In this document: positions 26,005 to 35,567 of the stretch, in pieces | How the letters are laid out: each line of letters begins with the position of its first letter | Numbering within the stretch: the first letter of the stretch is position 1 | Assembly (NCBI RefSeq): GCF_024741135.1 | Contig: NZ_JANSUY010000024.1 | Span: 1 to 64,000, forward strand | Length of the DNA: 64,000 nt | Source: Aquiflexum gelatinilyticum | Lineage (GTDB): Bacteria > Bacteroidota > Bacteroidia > Cytophagales > Cyclobacteriaceae | Reading direction: 5' to 3' | Notes under the pieces: model-generated | Told to the model about the DNA's origin: nothing | The model's input: the letters and a program-made list of their open reading frames with translations, nothing else | Database searches by the model: none | Position numbers and translations under genes: made by a program

Positions 26005-26721
26005 CTAAAAGACAATCAGAAATTCTTTGAGTAATTCGGAATAATCTTTTGAATAATTTCCATTTTTATCTTTGATCGAAATGTCTTTCGAATACATAGC
26101 ATGATTTAAAAATGAAAATCCCAAAATTACCCTAAGAATATTTTTTGCGGGATTATCCTTTATAAAGGTTCTTGTATGGATTCTCAACCCTTTTGAGACC
26201 ATTAATTTTTCCAATTCTTCCATTTGTACAGGTGGTAAAATGGCCCAAAACTCAGAAAATGGATGAAAAAGGGAAATAACGCCAGAAACCAATTCCCCAA
26301 AGGAAAGTGTATCATTGTGCAAAGCAAGATTTCGCTTTGGGTCGAGGGATTTTAGGTGGTTTGGAAAAAAGGGAGGGTTACTGACAATCAGATCATATTT
26401 TTGGGCTTGGTTCTCACAAAAATCCTGAAATGAAATATGTTTGAATTCAATCCTGTCCTTCCAAGGACTTTGCCTTGCATTTTCGGAAGCTTGCTCCCAA
26501 GCTTCTTTGTCAATTTCAACTCCTGTGATTCTTGCCTCAGGAAATCTCTGCGCCAACATTAATGAAACAACTCCAGTCCCTACTCCTATTTCTAAAATAC
26601 TTTTTGGATTTCCCGAACCTGATATGCTTCCTAAAAGGACTGCATCTGTACCCACCTTCATTGCACAACGGTCGTGATTGACAGAAAATTGCTTGAACCG
26701 AAATGGGGTATGATTGCTCAT
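26005..26721 (-). CDS. trmN6: tRNA1(Val) (adenine(37)-N6)-methyltransferase
   Basis: 238 residues. An SAM-binding motif ILEIGVGTGVVSLMLAQR lies at about 43-60 and the adenine-N6 methylase catalytic tetrad SNPPFF near residue 120. The N-terminal pattern (FRFKQFSVNHDRCAMKVGTDAVLLG) is that of the YfiC/TrmN6 group, which methylates A37 of tRNA-Val. Followed on the same strand only after 83 bp by the kelch operon; apparently monocistronic. Confidence 0.9.
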   Translation of the reverse strand: MSNHTPFRFKQFSVNHDRCAMKVGTDAVLLGSISGSGNPKSILEIGVGTGVVSLMLAQRFPEARITGVEIDKEAWEQASENARQSPWKDRIEFKHISFQDFCENQAQKYDLIVSNPPFFPNHLKSLDPKRNLALHNDTLSFGELVSGVISLFHPFSEFWAILPPVQMEELEKLMVSKGLRIHTRTFIKDNPAKNILRVILGFSFLNHAMYSKDISIKDKNGNYSKDYSELLKEFLIVF

Positions 26722-26790
26722 AATTTTAAATTAAGCGGAGAAAAACCAAGGGAATTAAAGTTGAAATTGCTGAATCGGACGGTGAAGGAA

Positions 26791-27243
26791 TCACCCTCCT
26801 CTTTCATATTCTTCATCTGGAGGAAGATTGGGTTTTTCTGCCGCCGCAACAGCCAATTGGTCACAGCGTTCATTTTCAGGATGACCCGCATGACCCTTTA
26901 CCCAAACCAATTTGGGTTTATATTTGACATGCAAAGGGATATATTGCTTCCAAAGATCGGGATTCTTTTTATCCTGAAATCCTTTTTTCTGCCAACCCCA
27001 AAGCCACCCCTTTTCAATAGCATCTACAACATATTTACTGTCAGAGTATATGGTAACAGGAATGTCTCTTACCTTCAACTCCTGAAGTGCACGGATGACC
27101 GCCAAAAGTTCCATTCGGTTATTTGTAGTATACCGAAAACCCTCTGAAAGTTCTTTCCGATGTTGGTTGTATTTCATTACCACCCCATATCCCCCCGGAC
27201 CGGGATTTCCTTTCGCAGCTCCGTCAGTAAAAATTGAAATCAT
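26791..27243 (-). CDS. rnhA: Ribonuclease HI
   Basis: Cleaves RNA in RNA-DNA hybrids. 150 residues with the four catalytic acids in their motifs: TDGAAKGNPGPGGYG (Asp7), NRMELLAVIRAL (Glu near 44), IYSDSKYVV (Asp near 66) and the C-terminal VKGHAGHPENERCDQLA (His loop and final Asp). Normal length for the bacterial enzyme. Confidence 0.95.
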   Translation of the reverse strand: MISIFTDGAAKGNPGPGGYGVVMKYNQHRKELSEGFRYTTNNRMELLAVIRALQELKVRDIPVTIYSDSKYVVDAIEKGWLWGWQKKGFQDKKNPDLWKQYIPLHVKYKPKLVWVKGHAGHPENERCDQLAVAAAEKPNLPPDEEYERGG

Positions 27244-27302
27244 TTATTTTTAATCTCTAATCAATAAAATACTATAGAATGAACGTGTCAAAATTTTTAA
27301 AA

Positions 27303-27887
27303 TCAACCTATTTCTCCGGTGAATAGCGCTCCTTTGAAAATCTTGATGGCAATCGAAAGGAGAATAATCCCAAAGATTCTCCTCAAAACATCTAATCCTG
27401 TCTTACCCAATTTTCTTTCAAGCCAATTTGTACTTTTCAAAACAGCATATACTATCCCAAGGTTGATGATCATCCCCACGGCAATATTCGCTTGGGTATA
27501 TTCTGCTTTCAAGGTCAAAATCGTCGTCAGGGTTCCTGCACCAGCTATTAGAGGAAAAGCAATCGGGACAATGGAAGCACTTGTAGTCGAAGCTTCAGGA
27601 TCCGGTTTGAAAAGCTCAATCCCTAAAATCATTTCTGCGCCGATGGCAAAAATGATCAAAGCACCTGCAATGGCAAAGTCATCTACTCCGATACCAAACA
27701 ATTTCAGGATAGATTCCCCAAAAAATAAAAAAAGGATCATCAAAAATCCTGCAGCTATGGTTGCTTTGCCGGATTGGATATGGCCGACTTTTTTCCTCAG
27801 ATTGATGACAATGGGAATTGATCCCAAAATATCAATCACTGAAAAAAGAATCAGTGTAACTGAGAAAATTTCTTTGAGATTAAACAT
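27303..27887 (-). CDS. MarC family integral membrane protein
   Basis: 194 residues with about six hydrophobic segments. The N-terminal LFSVIDILGSIPIVI and the central GGAILIFAIGAEMILG-like segment (AGALIIFAIGAEMILGIE) are MarC-family features, as is IVPIAFPLIAGAGTLTTI. Function of the family is unresolved despite its historical link to multiple antibiotic resistance. It ends 60 bp before rnhA and starts 4 bp after the aminotransferase stop, so it shares that transcript. Confidence 0.9.
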   Translation of the reverse strand: MFNLKEIFSVTLILFSVIDILGSIPIVINLRKKVGHIQSGKATIAAGFLMILFLFFGESILKLFGIGVDDFAIAGALIIFAIGAEMILGIELFKPDPEASTTSASIVPIAFPLIAGAGTLTTILTLKAEYTQANIAVGMIINLGIVYAVLKSTNWLERKLGKTGLDVLRRIFGIILLSIAIKIFKGALFTGEIG

Positions 27888-27891
27888 CCGG

Positions 27892-28947
27892 TCAATATTT
27901 CTTTAGAAAATCCACCAACTTTGAAAATTCGGAGTCATTGATGGCCGGGAAATTGGCAATTCTGAAGCTGGTCGGCTTCAGTGGACCATAGCCGCTTCCC
28001 AACTGCATTCCTTCCTTTTCTGCAGCTTTTTTGATTTCTGAGATGAATTCCTCCTTTCCTGAAATAGCCAATACTGTACTGCTTCGGGCTTCGGGATTTT
28101 GGATAAGCATCCTCAGCTTGGACGTATTTGCAATGGTATCTTCCAGTTTCCTCATTCTGTCCCTGGTCTGTTGGTCGGTTTGCTGGATTTCAGGCATATC
28201 CTGCAGCACACGGTATAGCAGGTATATTCCAAAAACATTTGGCGTGTAATGGGTCTGATAGATTTCTGCATTTTCCAACATGAAATTCAGGCTGTTGTAC
28301 CTGCCTTTTTCCCCTTTGTCTTTTGCCTTGGCAATGGCTTTGGGAGAAACAATCAAAATCCCCAATCCTGCTGGAAGACCAAAACATTTTTGAACTGAGG
28401 CATACCAAATATCTGCCAAAGAAAAATCGAGCTCGATTCCTGCCATGGAAGAAGTCGTATCTACAGCGATCATTTTTTCGGGATACTTGTTGGCAATCGC
28501 AGCGATTGTCTCATTCGTCACCTGAGTGGCATTAGAGGTCTCATTTTGGGTAATGGCGATCAGGTCAAATTCCTCTCCGATTTGTAATGATTCCACGTCG
28601 ACAGTTTTGTCTGCATCAAGCTTGTGGGCAAATGTTTTGGGTTCGATATACCTGGCATATTCGTACCATTTTTTGCCAAAAGAACCAGAGAATATATGGT
28701 AGCCTGCAGACTGCACAATAGATTGGGAAATAATCTCCCAATTTTCGGTAGCTGAAGAAGTGAAAAGCAGCTTGTAATCATGGGGCATGTGCAGCTTTTC
28801 TCTCATCAGGGTTTCTGTTTCCTGATAGAGGTTCATAAATACTGCAGAGCGGTGATTGGCACTCAAAATACCTTTTTCGTATGCTTCCTGCATGTATTTT
28901 GGAAGACTGTCATAGACTTTGGAAGGTCCGGGAGCAAATGTTACCAT
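27892..28947 (-). CDS. Class V aminotransferase, phosphoserine aminotransferase-like
   Basis: 351 residues from the ATG at 28947 (a TTG two codons earlier is possible). PLP enzyme: APGPSKVYDSLPKYM at the N-terminus, and SVQKCFGLPAGLGILIVSP contains the PLP-binding Lys in the usual SxQK context. The C-terminal GSGYGPLKPTSFRIANFP supplies the phosphate/carboxylate-binding Arg. Similar to SerC-type enzymes of serine biosynthesis; the exact substrate is inferred. Lies 6 bp downstream of aroQ and 4 bp upstream of marC. Confidence 0.85.
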   Translation of the reverse strand: MVTFAPGPSKVYDSLPKYMQEAYEKGILSANHRSAVFMNLYQETETLMREKLHMPHDYKLLFTSSATENWEIISQSIVQSAGYHIFSGSFGKKWYEYARYIEPKTFAHKLDADKTVDVESLQIGEEFDLIAITQNETSNATQVTNETIAAIANKYPEKMIAVDTTSSMAGIELDFSLADIWYASVQKCFGLPAGLGILIVSPKAIAKAKDKGEKGRYNSLNFMLENAEIYQTHYTPNVFGIYLLYRVLQDMPEIQQTDQQTRDRMRKLEDTIANTSKLRMLIQNPEARSSTVLAISGKEEFISEIKKAAEKEGMQLGSGYGPLKPTSFRIANFPAINDSEFSKLVDFLKKY

Positions 28948-28953
28948 GGTCAA

Positions 28954-29373
28954 TTAATTGTTGAGAAAATAACGGATAGCCAATTCATAGCCTTTTAGTC
29001 CAAGGCCTGAAATCATGCCTACACATTCTTTGGTGATGATACTCTTGTGACGGAACTCTTCACGCTTATAGATGTTTGAGATATGCACTTCCAACACAGG
29101 GGTTTTCACTCCCGCTATTGCATCAGAAATGGCCACCGAAGTGTGCGTATACCCACCGGCATTGAGCAAAATCGCATCATAAGAAAAGCCCACCTCATGG
29201 ATTTTGTCAATAATTTCTCCCTCAATATTACTTTGGAAATAGGAGAGATCGATTTCGGAAAATTTGGTTTTGAGCGTGTCAAAGAATTCTTCGAAAGAAG
29301 TGCTCCCGTAAATCTCAGGTTCTCTTTTACCCAAAAGATTGAGGTTGGGGCCGTTGATGATGATGATTTTCAA
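28954..29373 (-). CDS. aroQ: Type II 3-dehydroquinate dehydratase
   Basis: Third step of the shikimate pathway. 139 residues with INGPNLNLLGKREPEIYG at 5-22 (contains the catalytic Tyr and Arg), LNAGGYTHTSVAISDAI (substrate-binding Asn and His-Thr-Ser) and EVHISNIYKREEFRHKS (catalytic His). Length is normal for the dodecameric enzyme. First gene of a likely aroQ-aminotransferase-marC transcript. Confidence 0.96.
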   Translation of the reverse strand: MKIIIINGPNLNLLGKREPEIYGSTSFEEFFDTLKTKFSEIDLSYFQSNIEGEIIDKIHEVGFSYDAILLNAGGYTHTSVAISDAIAGVKTPVLEVHISNIYKREEFRHKSIITKECVGMISGLGLKGYELAIRYFLNN

Positions 29374-29488
29374 GGCAAAATAGGTTTAGTGGTTATCTGA
29401 GTTCAAAGTTAAGGAAGGATTTGTTTTAAAAAGGATAAACCTTTTGTTTTAAAATGGTTTGACTTGATAATCCAAGAAAAGGACAGTC

Positions 29489-29520
29489 TTTGTGTATAAA
29501 AATTATTATTTTTGTGTATA
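29489..29520 (+). promoter_or_regulatory. Direct repeats, candidate VapB operator
   Basis: Two exact copies of TTTGTGTATA at 29489-29498 and 29511-29520, 22 bp apart start to start (about two helical turns). The second copy overlaps the -7 element at 29507-29514, the place expected for autorepression by a VapB or VapBC complex. Confidence 0.5.
29507..29514 (+). promoter_or_regulatory. -7 promoter element of vapBC
   Basis: TATTTTTG matches TAnnTTTG. The predicted start (about 29520) leaves a leader of only about a dozen bases before the preferred vapB ATG at 29533. Confidence 0.5.
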
Positions 29521-29532
29521 GATATGTATTCC

Positions 29533-29724
29533 ATGAGAACCAATATAGAAATAGATGAAAAATTGATGAATGAAATTCTTCAAAAAACATCCATCAAAAC
29601 AAAAAAAGAGGTGGTGGATACTGCGTTGAGGGAATTTTTAAGAAAAATCAAATTACAGGAATTGGCCGACCTCAGGGGAAAAATCAAATGGGAAGGAAAC
29701 CTTGAAGAAATGAGGTCAATTTAA
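29533..29724 (+). CDS. vapB: VapB-type antitoxin
   Basis: 63 residues from the preferred ATG (MRTNIEIDEKLM); an ATG at 29524 and a TTG at 29512 are in frame but would overlap the predicted transcription start. The N-terminal half (RTNIEIDEKLMNEILQKTSIKTKKEVVDTALREFL) is the ribbon-helix-helix DNA-binding fold of the VapB/Arc group, and the acidic tail (WEGNLEEMRSI) would block the toxin. It is separated by 3 bp from vapC. It should both neutralise VapC and repress its own promoter. Confidence 0.88.
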   Translation: MRTNIEIDEKLMNEILQKTSIKTKKEVVDTALREFLRKIKLQELADLRGKIKWEGNLEEMRSI

Positions 29725-29727
29725 AAT

Positions 29728-30120
29728 ATGGATATTCTTGTAGATACCTCAAAGTGGATTTCGTTTCTGAATAATCCTGAGGATAAAGACTCAGACAGGT
29801 TTTATGAGTTAATTTTGGAAGATAGAATTTGTGTCTGCCCGCCCATAATCCAGGAACTTCTCCAAGGTTGCAGAAATAAGAAAGAGTTCAAGATTTTGGA
29901 GGATAAAATTTCAGGATTGAAACAACTCATAAATGATCCCTACGATGCCTCCATCGGAGCAGCAAATCTATATTTGGAACTGAGACAGAAAGGAGCAATG
30001 ATTAGAAAAAGTAACGATTGCCTTATTGCATGGTATGCAATTGAACACGATTTGAAGGTGTGGCATTTCGACAGAGATTTTGATATGATTGCAGCCCACT
30101 CCACACTTCAGATCTTCTGA
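29728..30120 (+). CDS. vapC: VapC-type PIN-domain ribonuclease toxin
   Basis: 130 residues with a PIN fold. Conserved acidic residues: Asp6 in ILVDTSKW, Glu near residue 43 in IIQELLQGC, Asp near 97 in RKSNDCLIAWYA and Asp near 114-116 in FDRDFD. These would chelate the magnesium used to cut tRNA or other RNA; the target is unknown. Paired with VapB 3 bp upstream. The module stands between aroQ and xerD with no mobile element visible around it. Confidence 0.9.
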   Translation: MDILVDTSKWISFLNNPEDKDSDRFYELILEDRICVCPPIIQELLQGCRNKKEFKILEDKISGLKQLINDPYDASIGAANLYLELRQKGAMIRKSNDCLIAWYAIEHDLKVWHFDRDFDMIAAHSTLQIF

Positions 30121-30208
30121 ATACTGCTTTTGGCACAGAAGTGCTTGAGTCAGAATTATATGTTTTCTTTACCTCTTTAAAAAAAAAACTCACCCCAAAA
30201 AATCAAAA

Positions 30209-31114
30209 ATGTCCAACCATTGGGATGCTTCCCTCCGCCAGTTCCAACATTACCTTAAGCTAGAGCGCTCCCTAAGCCAAAACTCCATCCTAGCCTACCA
30301 GCAGGATATGGAAAAACTGAGCAGGTATATGGAAAAGAATTTTCCCTACACCAAACCCACGGAGGTACAGCTACAGCACCTCCGATATTTTGTGAATGGA
30401 CTCGCAGAACTTGAAATTTCAGAATATACACAGGCAAGGATAATTTCGGGGATAAAAGCATTCTTCCGCTTCCTGATGTATGAGGACCGTATATCCGAAG
30501 ACCCTGCCCAACTTTTGGAAGCTCCAAAGCTAGGCCGCAAACTTCCTGACACACTCAGTTATATCGAAATCACCCAAATTCTTGAAAGCATTCCACTCGG
30601 CGAGCAAGAAGGTCATCGCAACAGGGCTATGTTGGAGGTGCTGTACAGTTCGGGATTGAGGGTATCTGAATTGACTGACCTGAAGATTGGAAATGTCTAT
30701 GCAGATGTCGGTTTTCTAAGGGTGATAGGAAAAGGCAATAAAGAGCGGCTGGTTCCCATAGGAAGGGATGCTTTGAAGTACCTGAAACTTTATGTCGAAG
30801 AGAAAAGAAAAGAGGTCGAACCGGTCAAAGGTCATGAACAATATGTTTTTCTAAACCGCCGCGGCAAAAAACTTAGCCGCGTGATGATTTTTCTCATCAT
30901 AAAAAAACAGGTCGAGGCTATCGGGCTGAATAAAAATGTTAGCCCCCATACTTTTCGACACAGTTTTGCGACCCACCTGATCGAAGGCGGGGCCGATCTC
31001 CGTGCTGTCCAGGAAATGCTCGGCCATGAAAGTATCACAACCACAGAGATTTACACCCATTTGGACAGAGATTATCTGCGACAGGTACTGAATGAGTTTC
31101 ATCCAAGGAAATAA
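30209..31114 (+). CDS. xerD: Tyrosine recombinase XerD
   Basis: Resolves chromosome dimers at dif with FtsK. 301 residues: an N-terminal SAM-like core-binding domain (about 1-95) and a catalytic domain with Arg in SSGLRVSELT, Lys in IGKGNKERLVP, HTFRHSFATH (His, Arg), LGHES (His) and the nucleophile Tyr in TEIYTHL. Size and sequence are those of chromosomal Xer, not a phage integrase. ftsK, its activator, lies 1.2 kb downstream. No dif-like site was recognised in the window. Confidence 0.93.
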   Translation: MSNHWDASLRQFQHYLKLERSLSQNSILAYQQDMEKLSRYMEKNFPYTKPTEVQLQHLRYFVNGLAELEISEYTQARIISGIKAFFRFLMYEDRISEDPAQLLEAPKLGRKLPDTLSYIEITQILESIPLGEQEGHRNRAMLEVLYSSGLRVSELTDLKIGNVYADVGFLRVIGKGNKERLVPIGRDALKYLKLYVEEKRKEVEPVKGHEQYVFLNRRGKKLSRVMIFLIIKKQVEAIGLNKNVSPHTFRHSFATHLIEGGADLRAVQEMLGHESITTTEIYTHLDRDYLRQVLNEFHPRK

Positions 31115-31181
31115 GCCGTATTTTCTTCTGTTTTCCCGAGCAATTCATTTAATTTAGCGAATTGAAAAAACCCCGATCATT

Positions 31182-32231
31182 GTGTATAAATCTTTGCTAA
31201 AACCAATACTTTTTGTCAAAAACCCGGAAGACGCGCATCATTTTACTTTTTCTTGGATAAAAAAAACATTCAATATACCCCTCATCAAAAACATCATTGA
31301 GGGCATTTTTGATTACCAAAATCCTATTTTGGAAAGAGAGGTATTTGGACTTCACTTCAAAAATCCTGTCGGTCTTGCTGCAGGCTTTGATAAGGATGCC
31401 AAACTGATCGATGAAATGGCCATGTTGGGGTTTGGGTTTATTGAAATCGGAACATTGACTCCAAAACCCCAGGAAGGCAATCCTCAGCCACGGTTATTCA
31501 GGTTACCAGAAGATGAGGCCCTGATCAATAGAATGGGATTTAACAACGGAGGCGTGGAAGAAGCAATCAAAAGACTCCAAGATGTAAAAACCGATGTCCT
31601 CATCGGAGGGAACATCGGAAAAAACAAATTGACTCCAAACGAAAAAGCAGCCGACGATTACCTTTATTGTCTCCATGCTTTACATCCTTATGTGGATTAT
31701 TTTGTGGTCAATGTAAGTTCGCCAAATACGCCCAATCTGCGGGAACTTCAAGAAAAAGAGCCTTTAAAAAAACTTCTGATCGCTGTCAAAGAGGCGAATT
31801 CCAGAAAATCAAGACCAAAACCCATACTCCTGAAAATTGCCCCGGACCTCACCGTAGGCCAATTGGATGATATCATTGAGATCGTCATCGAAACCAAAAT
31901 AGATGGCGTCATAGCGACCAATACCACCATTGACAGGTCACAATTAAAAACTGGCACTTCTAAGGTGGAGGCCATGGGTGCGGGTGGCGTAAGTGGAAAA
32001 GTTCTTGCCAAAAGAAGTACTGAGGTTATAAGATACCTTTCCAGTCAATCCAATAAAGCATTCCCCATAATTGGGGTAGGTGGTATTTTCTCTGCCCAAG
32101 ATGCCATCGATAAATTGGAGGCCGGCGCTTCACTCGTTCAGGTTTACACCGGAATGATTTATGAGGGACCAGGATTGATCAAAAAAATAAATAAAGGATT
32201 GGTCAAGTATTTGCAGGGCAGATCAAAATAA
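31182..32231 (+). CDS. pyrD: Dihydroorotate dehydrogenase (quinone), class 2
   Basis: Membrane-associated FMN enzyme of pyrimidine synthesis, passing electrons to quinone. 349 residues, GTG start. An N-terminal helical extension (about 1-45) marks class 2; then come [20 protein letters not shown], the catalytic-base motif [15 protein letters not shown] and FMN phosphate-binding [11 protein letters not shown]. pyrF is in the same direction 3.3 kb downstream but not in the same operon. Confidence 0.96.
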   Translation: MYKSLLKPILFVKNPEDAHHFTFSWIKKTFNIPLIKNIIEGIFDYQNPILEREVFGLHFKNPVGLAAGFDKDAKLIDEMAMLGFGFIEIGTLTPKPQEGNPQPRLFRLPEDEALINRMGFNNGGVEEAIKRLQDVKTDVLIGGNIGKNKLTPNEKAADDYLYCLHALHPYVDYFVVNVSSPNTPNLRELQEKEPLKKLLIAVKEANSRKSRPKPILLKIAPDLTVGQLDDIIEIVIETKIDGVIATNTTIDRSQLKTGTSKVEAMGAGGVSGKVLAKRSTEVIRYLSSQSNKAFPIIGVGGIFSAQDAIDKLEAGASLVQVYTGMIYEGPGLIKKINKGLVKYLQGRSK

Positions 32232-32364
32232 TACTTCCTGATTTTAAATACATCAAAGTTAATTCTTTACAAATGGTTTAAGGAATTTGTAAAACTCCTA
32301 GTTTTGAAATCTGTATATTTCGCCCATCTTCCATTAATTTGGAGATTGACAGTAAAAACAAAAT

Positions 32365-34827
32365 ATGGCTTCGAATACCCCAAAAACAAATACTTTCAGA
32401 AATAAAGGTGACACCAAACCCAAAGCCCAGGAATCCACTTCGGGGAAATTTTCTTTGGCCTTTGCAAAGGATAAAAGGATACCTCTTGCCATCGGAATCA
32501 TTCTGATGTCTTTTTCTGTTTTTTTGTTTTTTGCGTTTTTGAGTTACATTTTTTCGGGCAAAGCTGACCAAAGTCTTGTAGTGTCCGAAATGGAGGAAGG
32601 GATCAGGACTACGGCATCTGAAGCAAGGAATTGGCTCGGGCTTTTTGGAGCCAAAATGTCTGACATCTTTATCAGGAAGTGGTTTGGATTGGCGGCATTT
32701 CTACTTCCGCCCTACCTGTTTTTCCTGGGTTTCAAAATGGCTTTCAAAAAATCCCTTGTTTCCCTCTCCAGATACAGTGGTTTCGCGTTGTTTTTTGCGT
32801 TTTGGATCGGGCTAGTGACAGGGTATTTTGTTCAGTTAGCAGATGGGTTCAGCACATTGGGGTACATAAGCGGTGGTTTTGGATTTGAACTCGGACTTTT
32901 GGCAGATGAATTTTTAGGTTGGGGAACCATCATTTTGATCATTGGCTCCCTCTTGGTTTTCATCATATTCTATTTCAATATCAACCAACTCGATTGGATA
33001 TCCAATCCGATTTTTAACAAATCAAAAACCAAAAATGCCGGTCCTGAGCCAGAAACCGACTTTAGGGACGAGTTGGAGGAAACAAAAGATGAAATTGGTT
33101 TTGAGGATGAACTGGAAGAAATAGACTTGGAGGAAGAGGCAAGTTCATGGACAATCAAGTCTGAGGAAAAAGAAAAAGTGCTTCCGGTAAAGGGCCACGT
33201 TTTCAATATCCAAGGTGATGATGACTTGGAAGACGAACCGGTTATTGAAAAAATAGAGGAAAAGAAATTTGCGATCAACAAACCCAAAGAAGAAAAGACA
33301 GCACTTGAGGTAGAAAACCTTGATCCCTATGACCCGACTTTGGATCTGCCGCATTATAAGTACCCGACGTTGGATCTGCTCAATGAATATGACGTCCAAA
33401 AAGTGACCGTATCAAGACAGGAACTTGAGGAAAATAAAAACAAGATTGTGGAGACTCTGGTCAACTTCAAAATCGGAATCCAGGAAATCAAAGCCACCAT
33501 CGGCCCGACTGTCACCCTATATGAAATTATCCCTGACCCAGGAGTAAAGATTTCCAAAATCAAAAACCTGGAAGATGATATTGCCTTGAGTTTGGCGGCA
33601 CTCGGAATACGGATCATAGCCCCAATGCCTGGAAAAGGCACTATCGGGATTGAAGTTCCAAACAAAAACAGGGAATTGGTTCCGGCCAAAGCGGTTTTGG
33701 GAACAGAGAAATTTTTGCACAGCGACAAAGATTTGCCTGTTGCATTGGGCAAAACCATCTCCAATGAAGTCTTCGTGATGGACTTGGCAAAAATGCCTCA
33801 CTTACTGATGGCAGGTGCCACAGGTCAAGGAAAGTCTGTTGGTCTGAATATGATTTTGGCTTCTTTGGTGTATAAAAAACATCCTTCACAATTAAAGTTT
33901 GTTCTCGTCGATCCCAAAAAGGTGGAATTGACCCTTTTCAATAAAATTGAAAGACATTTCCTAGCGAAGCTTCCCGGAACTGATGAAGCCATCATCACAG
34001 ATACCAAAAAGGTGATTTATACGCTGAACTCTCTCTGTATTGAGATGGACAACAGGTATGATTTGCTCAAAGATGCCGGATGTAGAAACCTTAAAGAATA
34101 CAATGCGAAATTTGTAGCGAGAAAACTCAGTCCTGAAAAAGGCCATAAATTTATGCCATATATCGTCTTGGTGATAGATGAATTGGCGGATTTGATGATG
34201 ACTGCGGGGAAAGAAATCGAAGCACCTATAGCCAGACTCGCCCAACTTGCAAGAGCCATCGGTATTCATTTGGTAGTCGCAACACAAAGGCCATCTGTCA
34301 ATGTCATCACAGGTATTATCAAGGCAAACTTTCCTGCGAGATTATCCTTCCGTGTGACTTCCAAAATCGATAGCCGAACTATCCTCGATGCCGGAGGTGC
34401 CGAGCAATTGATCGGTATGGGAGACATGTTGCTTTCACAGGGATCAGACGTGACAAGAATTCAATGCGCATTTTTGGATACGCCCGAGGTCGATTCTATC
34501 TGCGATTGGATCGGAGCCCAAAAAGGCTATCCAGATGCCTATTTATTGCCCGAGTTTGTCGGTGAAGAAGGTGAAGGAAGTCTATCTGATATTGATTTGT
34601 CTGATAGGGATCCGTTATTTGACGATGCGGCAAGACTGATTGTTTTGCATCAGCAAGGAAGTACTTCTTTGATTCAAAGAAAACTAAAACTTGGCTATAA
34701 CCGTGCCGGCAGGATAGTGGACCAACTTGAAGCTGCCGGGATTGTTGGCCCCTTTGAAGGCAGCAAAGCCAGAGAGGTGCTGATTCAGGATGAGGCAAGT
34801 TTGGAACGGTTATTGAACAATCTGTAA
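32365..34827 (+). CDS. ftsK: FtsK/SpoIIIE DNA translocase
   Basis: 820 residues. Several membrane helices lie in the first 215 residues, anchoring it at the division septum. A Glu/Asp/Lys-rich linker follows (about 225-320), then the motor domain with Walker A GATGQGKSVG, Walker B IVLVIDELADLMM and the arginine-rich IHLVVATQRPSVNVITG, and a C-terminal gamma winged helix (LIQRKLKLGYNRAGRIVDQLE) that reads KOPS-like polar sequences and activates XerD. The linker is short compared with E. coli, as usual in Bacteroidota. Confidence 0.95.
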   Translation: MASNTPKTNTFRNKGDTKPKAQESTSGKFSLAFAKDKRIPLAIGIILMSFSVFLFFAFLSYIFSGKADQSLVVSEMEEGIRTTASEARNWLGLFGAKMSDIFIRKWFGLAAFLLPPYLFFLGFKMAFKKSLVSLSRYSGFALFFAFWIGLVTGYFVQLADGFSTLGYISGGFGFELGLLADEFLGWGTIILIIGSLLVFIIFYFNINQLDWISNPIFNKSKTKNAGPEPETDFRDELEETKDEIGFEDELEEIDLEEEASSWTIKSEEKEKVLPVKGHVFNIQGDDDLEDEPVIEKIEEKKFAINKPKEEKTALEVENLDPYDPTLDLPHYKYPTLDLLNEYDVQKVTVSRQELEENKNKIVETLVNFKIGIQEIKATIGPTVTLYEIIPDPGVKISKIKNLEDDIALSLAALGIRIIAPMPGKGTIGIEVPNKNRELVPAKAVLGTEKFLHSDKDLPVALGKTISNEVFVMDLAKMPHLLMAGATGQGKSVGLNMILASLVYKKHPSQLKFVLVDPKKVELTLFNKIERHFLAKLPGTDEAIITDTKKVIYTLNSLCIEMDNRYDLLKDAGCRNLKEYNAKFVARKLSPEKGHKFMPYIVLVIDELADLMMTAGKEIEAPIARLAQLARAIGIHLVVATQRPSVNVITGIIKANFPARLSFRVTSKIDSRTILDAGGAEQLIGMGDMLLSQGSDVTRIQCAFLDTPEVDSICDWIGAQKGYPDAYLLPEFVGEEGEGSLSDIDLSDRDPLFDDAARLIVLHQQGSTSLIQRKLKLGYNRAGRIVDQLEAAGIVGPFEGSKAREVLIQDEASLERLLNNL

Positions 34828-34873
34828 AAATCCGGATTAAAATGCTGGAAAAAATATATTCCTACTAACCAAA

Positions 34874-35527
34874 ATGAAACAAATCACATTCTCCTTCATT
34901 CTTTTCTTTTTCATCCTCTCTGTCGGCTTTTCGCAGACAAAAGATCCTAAAGCCAAAGTTGTTTTGGATGGAGTAAGTCAAAAATATGCCTCCATCAAAG
35001 GTCTTAAAGCTAGCTTTGACTTTTCTTATTCGGATGTTTCTGATAGCCGGGTCCAGAACCAAAGCGGTGAGATTGCTATCAAAGGAGACAAATACCATCT
35101 AAAATTACCCGAGCAGGAGATTTTTAATAACGGAAAAACTGTCTGGACCTACATCGCAACAGACAATTACAAAGAGGTGACGATCAACAATGCCTCTGAT
35201 ATGGAGAATGAACTGACACCTTCCTCGGTTTATAACATTTACCAAAAAGGATTCAATTACAGGTTGATCGGCGAAAAAACAGAAGGCGGTATTGTCATCC
35301 AAGAAATTGAACTGACTGCAGAAAAATCAAACGCGCCTTTTAAACGGGTAAAACTTTTTGTTGATAAAAACAAAAAAGACCTCATCAGTTGGGAAATCTA
35401 TGATGACCAAGGAGGAATTTTCAAATACAAATTCAAATCAGTCAATACCAATGCCGAACTGACAGATGAGTATTTCACATTCAATCCGCAGAAATACGGA
35501 AGAGTAGAAATAATCGACCTCCGCTGA
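34874..35527 (+). CDS. lolA: Outer-membrane lipoprotein carrier protein LolA-like
   Basis: 217 residues with signal peptide (ILSVGFSQ, cleavage near residue 21). The mature protein is the incomplete beta-barrel with an alpha lid of the LolA/LolB fold: [60 protein letters not shown]. It carries lipoproteins across the periplasm. Located between ftsK (46 bp) and pyrF. The ftsK-lolA order recurs in many bacteria (known), supporting the assignment. Confidence 0.88.
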   Translation: MKQITFSFILFFFILSVGFSQTKDPKAKVVLDGVSQKYASIKGLKASFDFSYSDVSDSRVQNQSGEIAIKGDKYHLKLPEQEIFNNGKTVWTYIATDNYKEVTINNASDMENELTPSSVYNIYQKGFNYRLIGEKTEGGIVIQEIELTAEKSNAPFKRVKLFVDKNKKDLISWEIYDDQGGIFKYKFKSVNTNAELTDEYFTFNPQKYGRVEIIDLR

Positions 35528-35543
35528 TTTTGATTTTTATCCC

Positions 35544-35551
35544 TACTTTTG
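35544..35551 (+). promoter_or_regulatory. -7 promoter element of pyrF
   Basis: TACTTTTG matches TAnnTTTG. The ATG of pyrF is 16 bp downstream, so the leader would be about 11 nt. Confidence 0.5.
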
Positions 35552-35567
35552 GGAAAAATATTTCAAA

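Noticed and set aside
27319-27906. 195-residue open frame on the plus strand opposite marC
   Set aside because: It mirrors the membrane-protein codons of MarC and has no recognisable protein features.
30209-31114. Phage or island integrase
   Set aside because: Size, sequence motifs and the nearby ftsK indicate chromosomal XerD. No attachment repeats or phage genes surround it.
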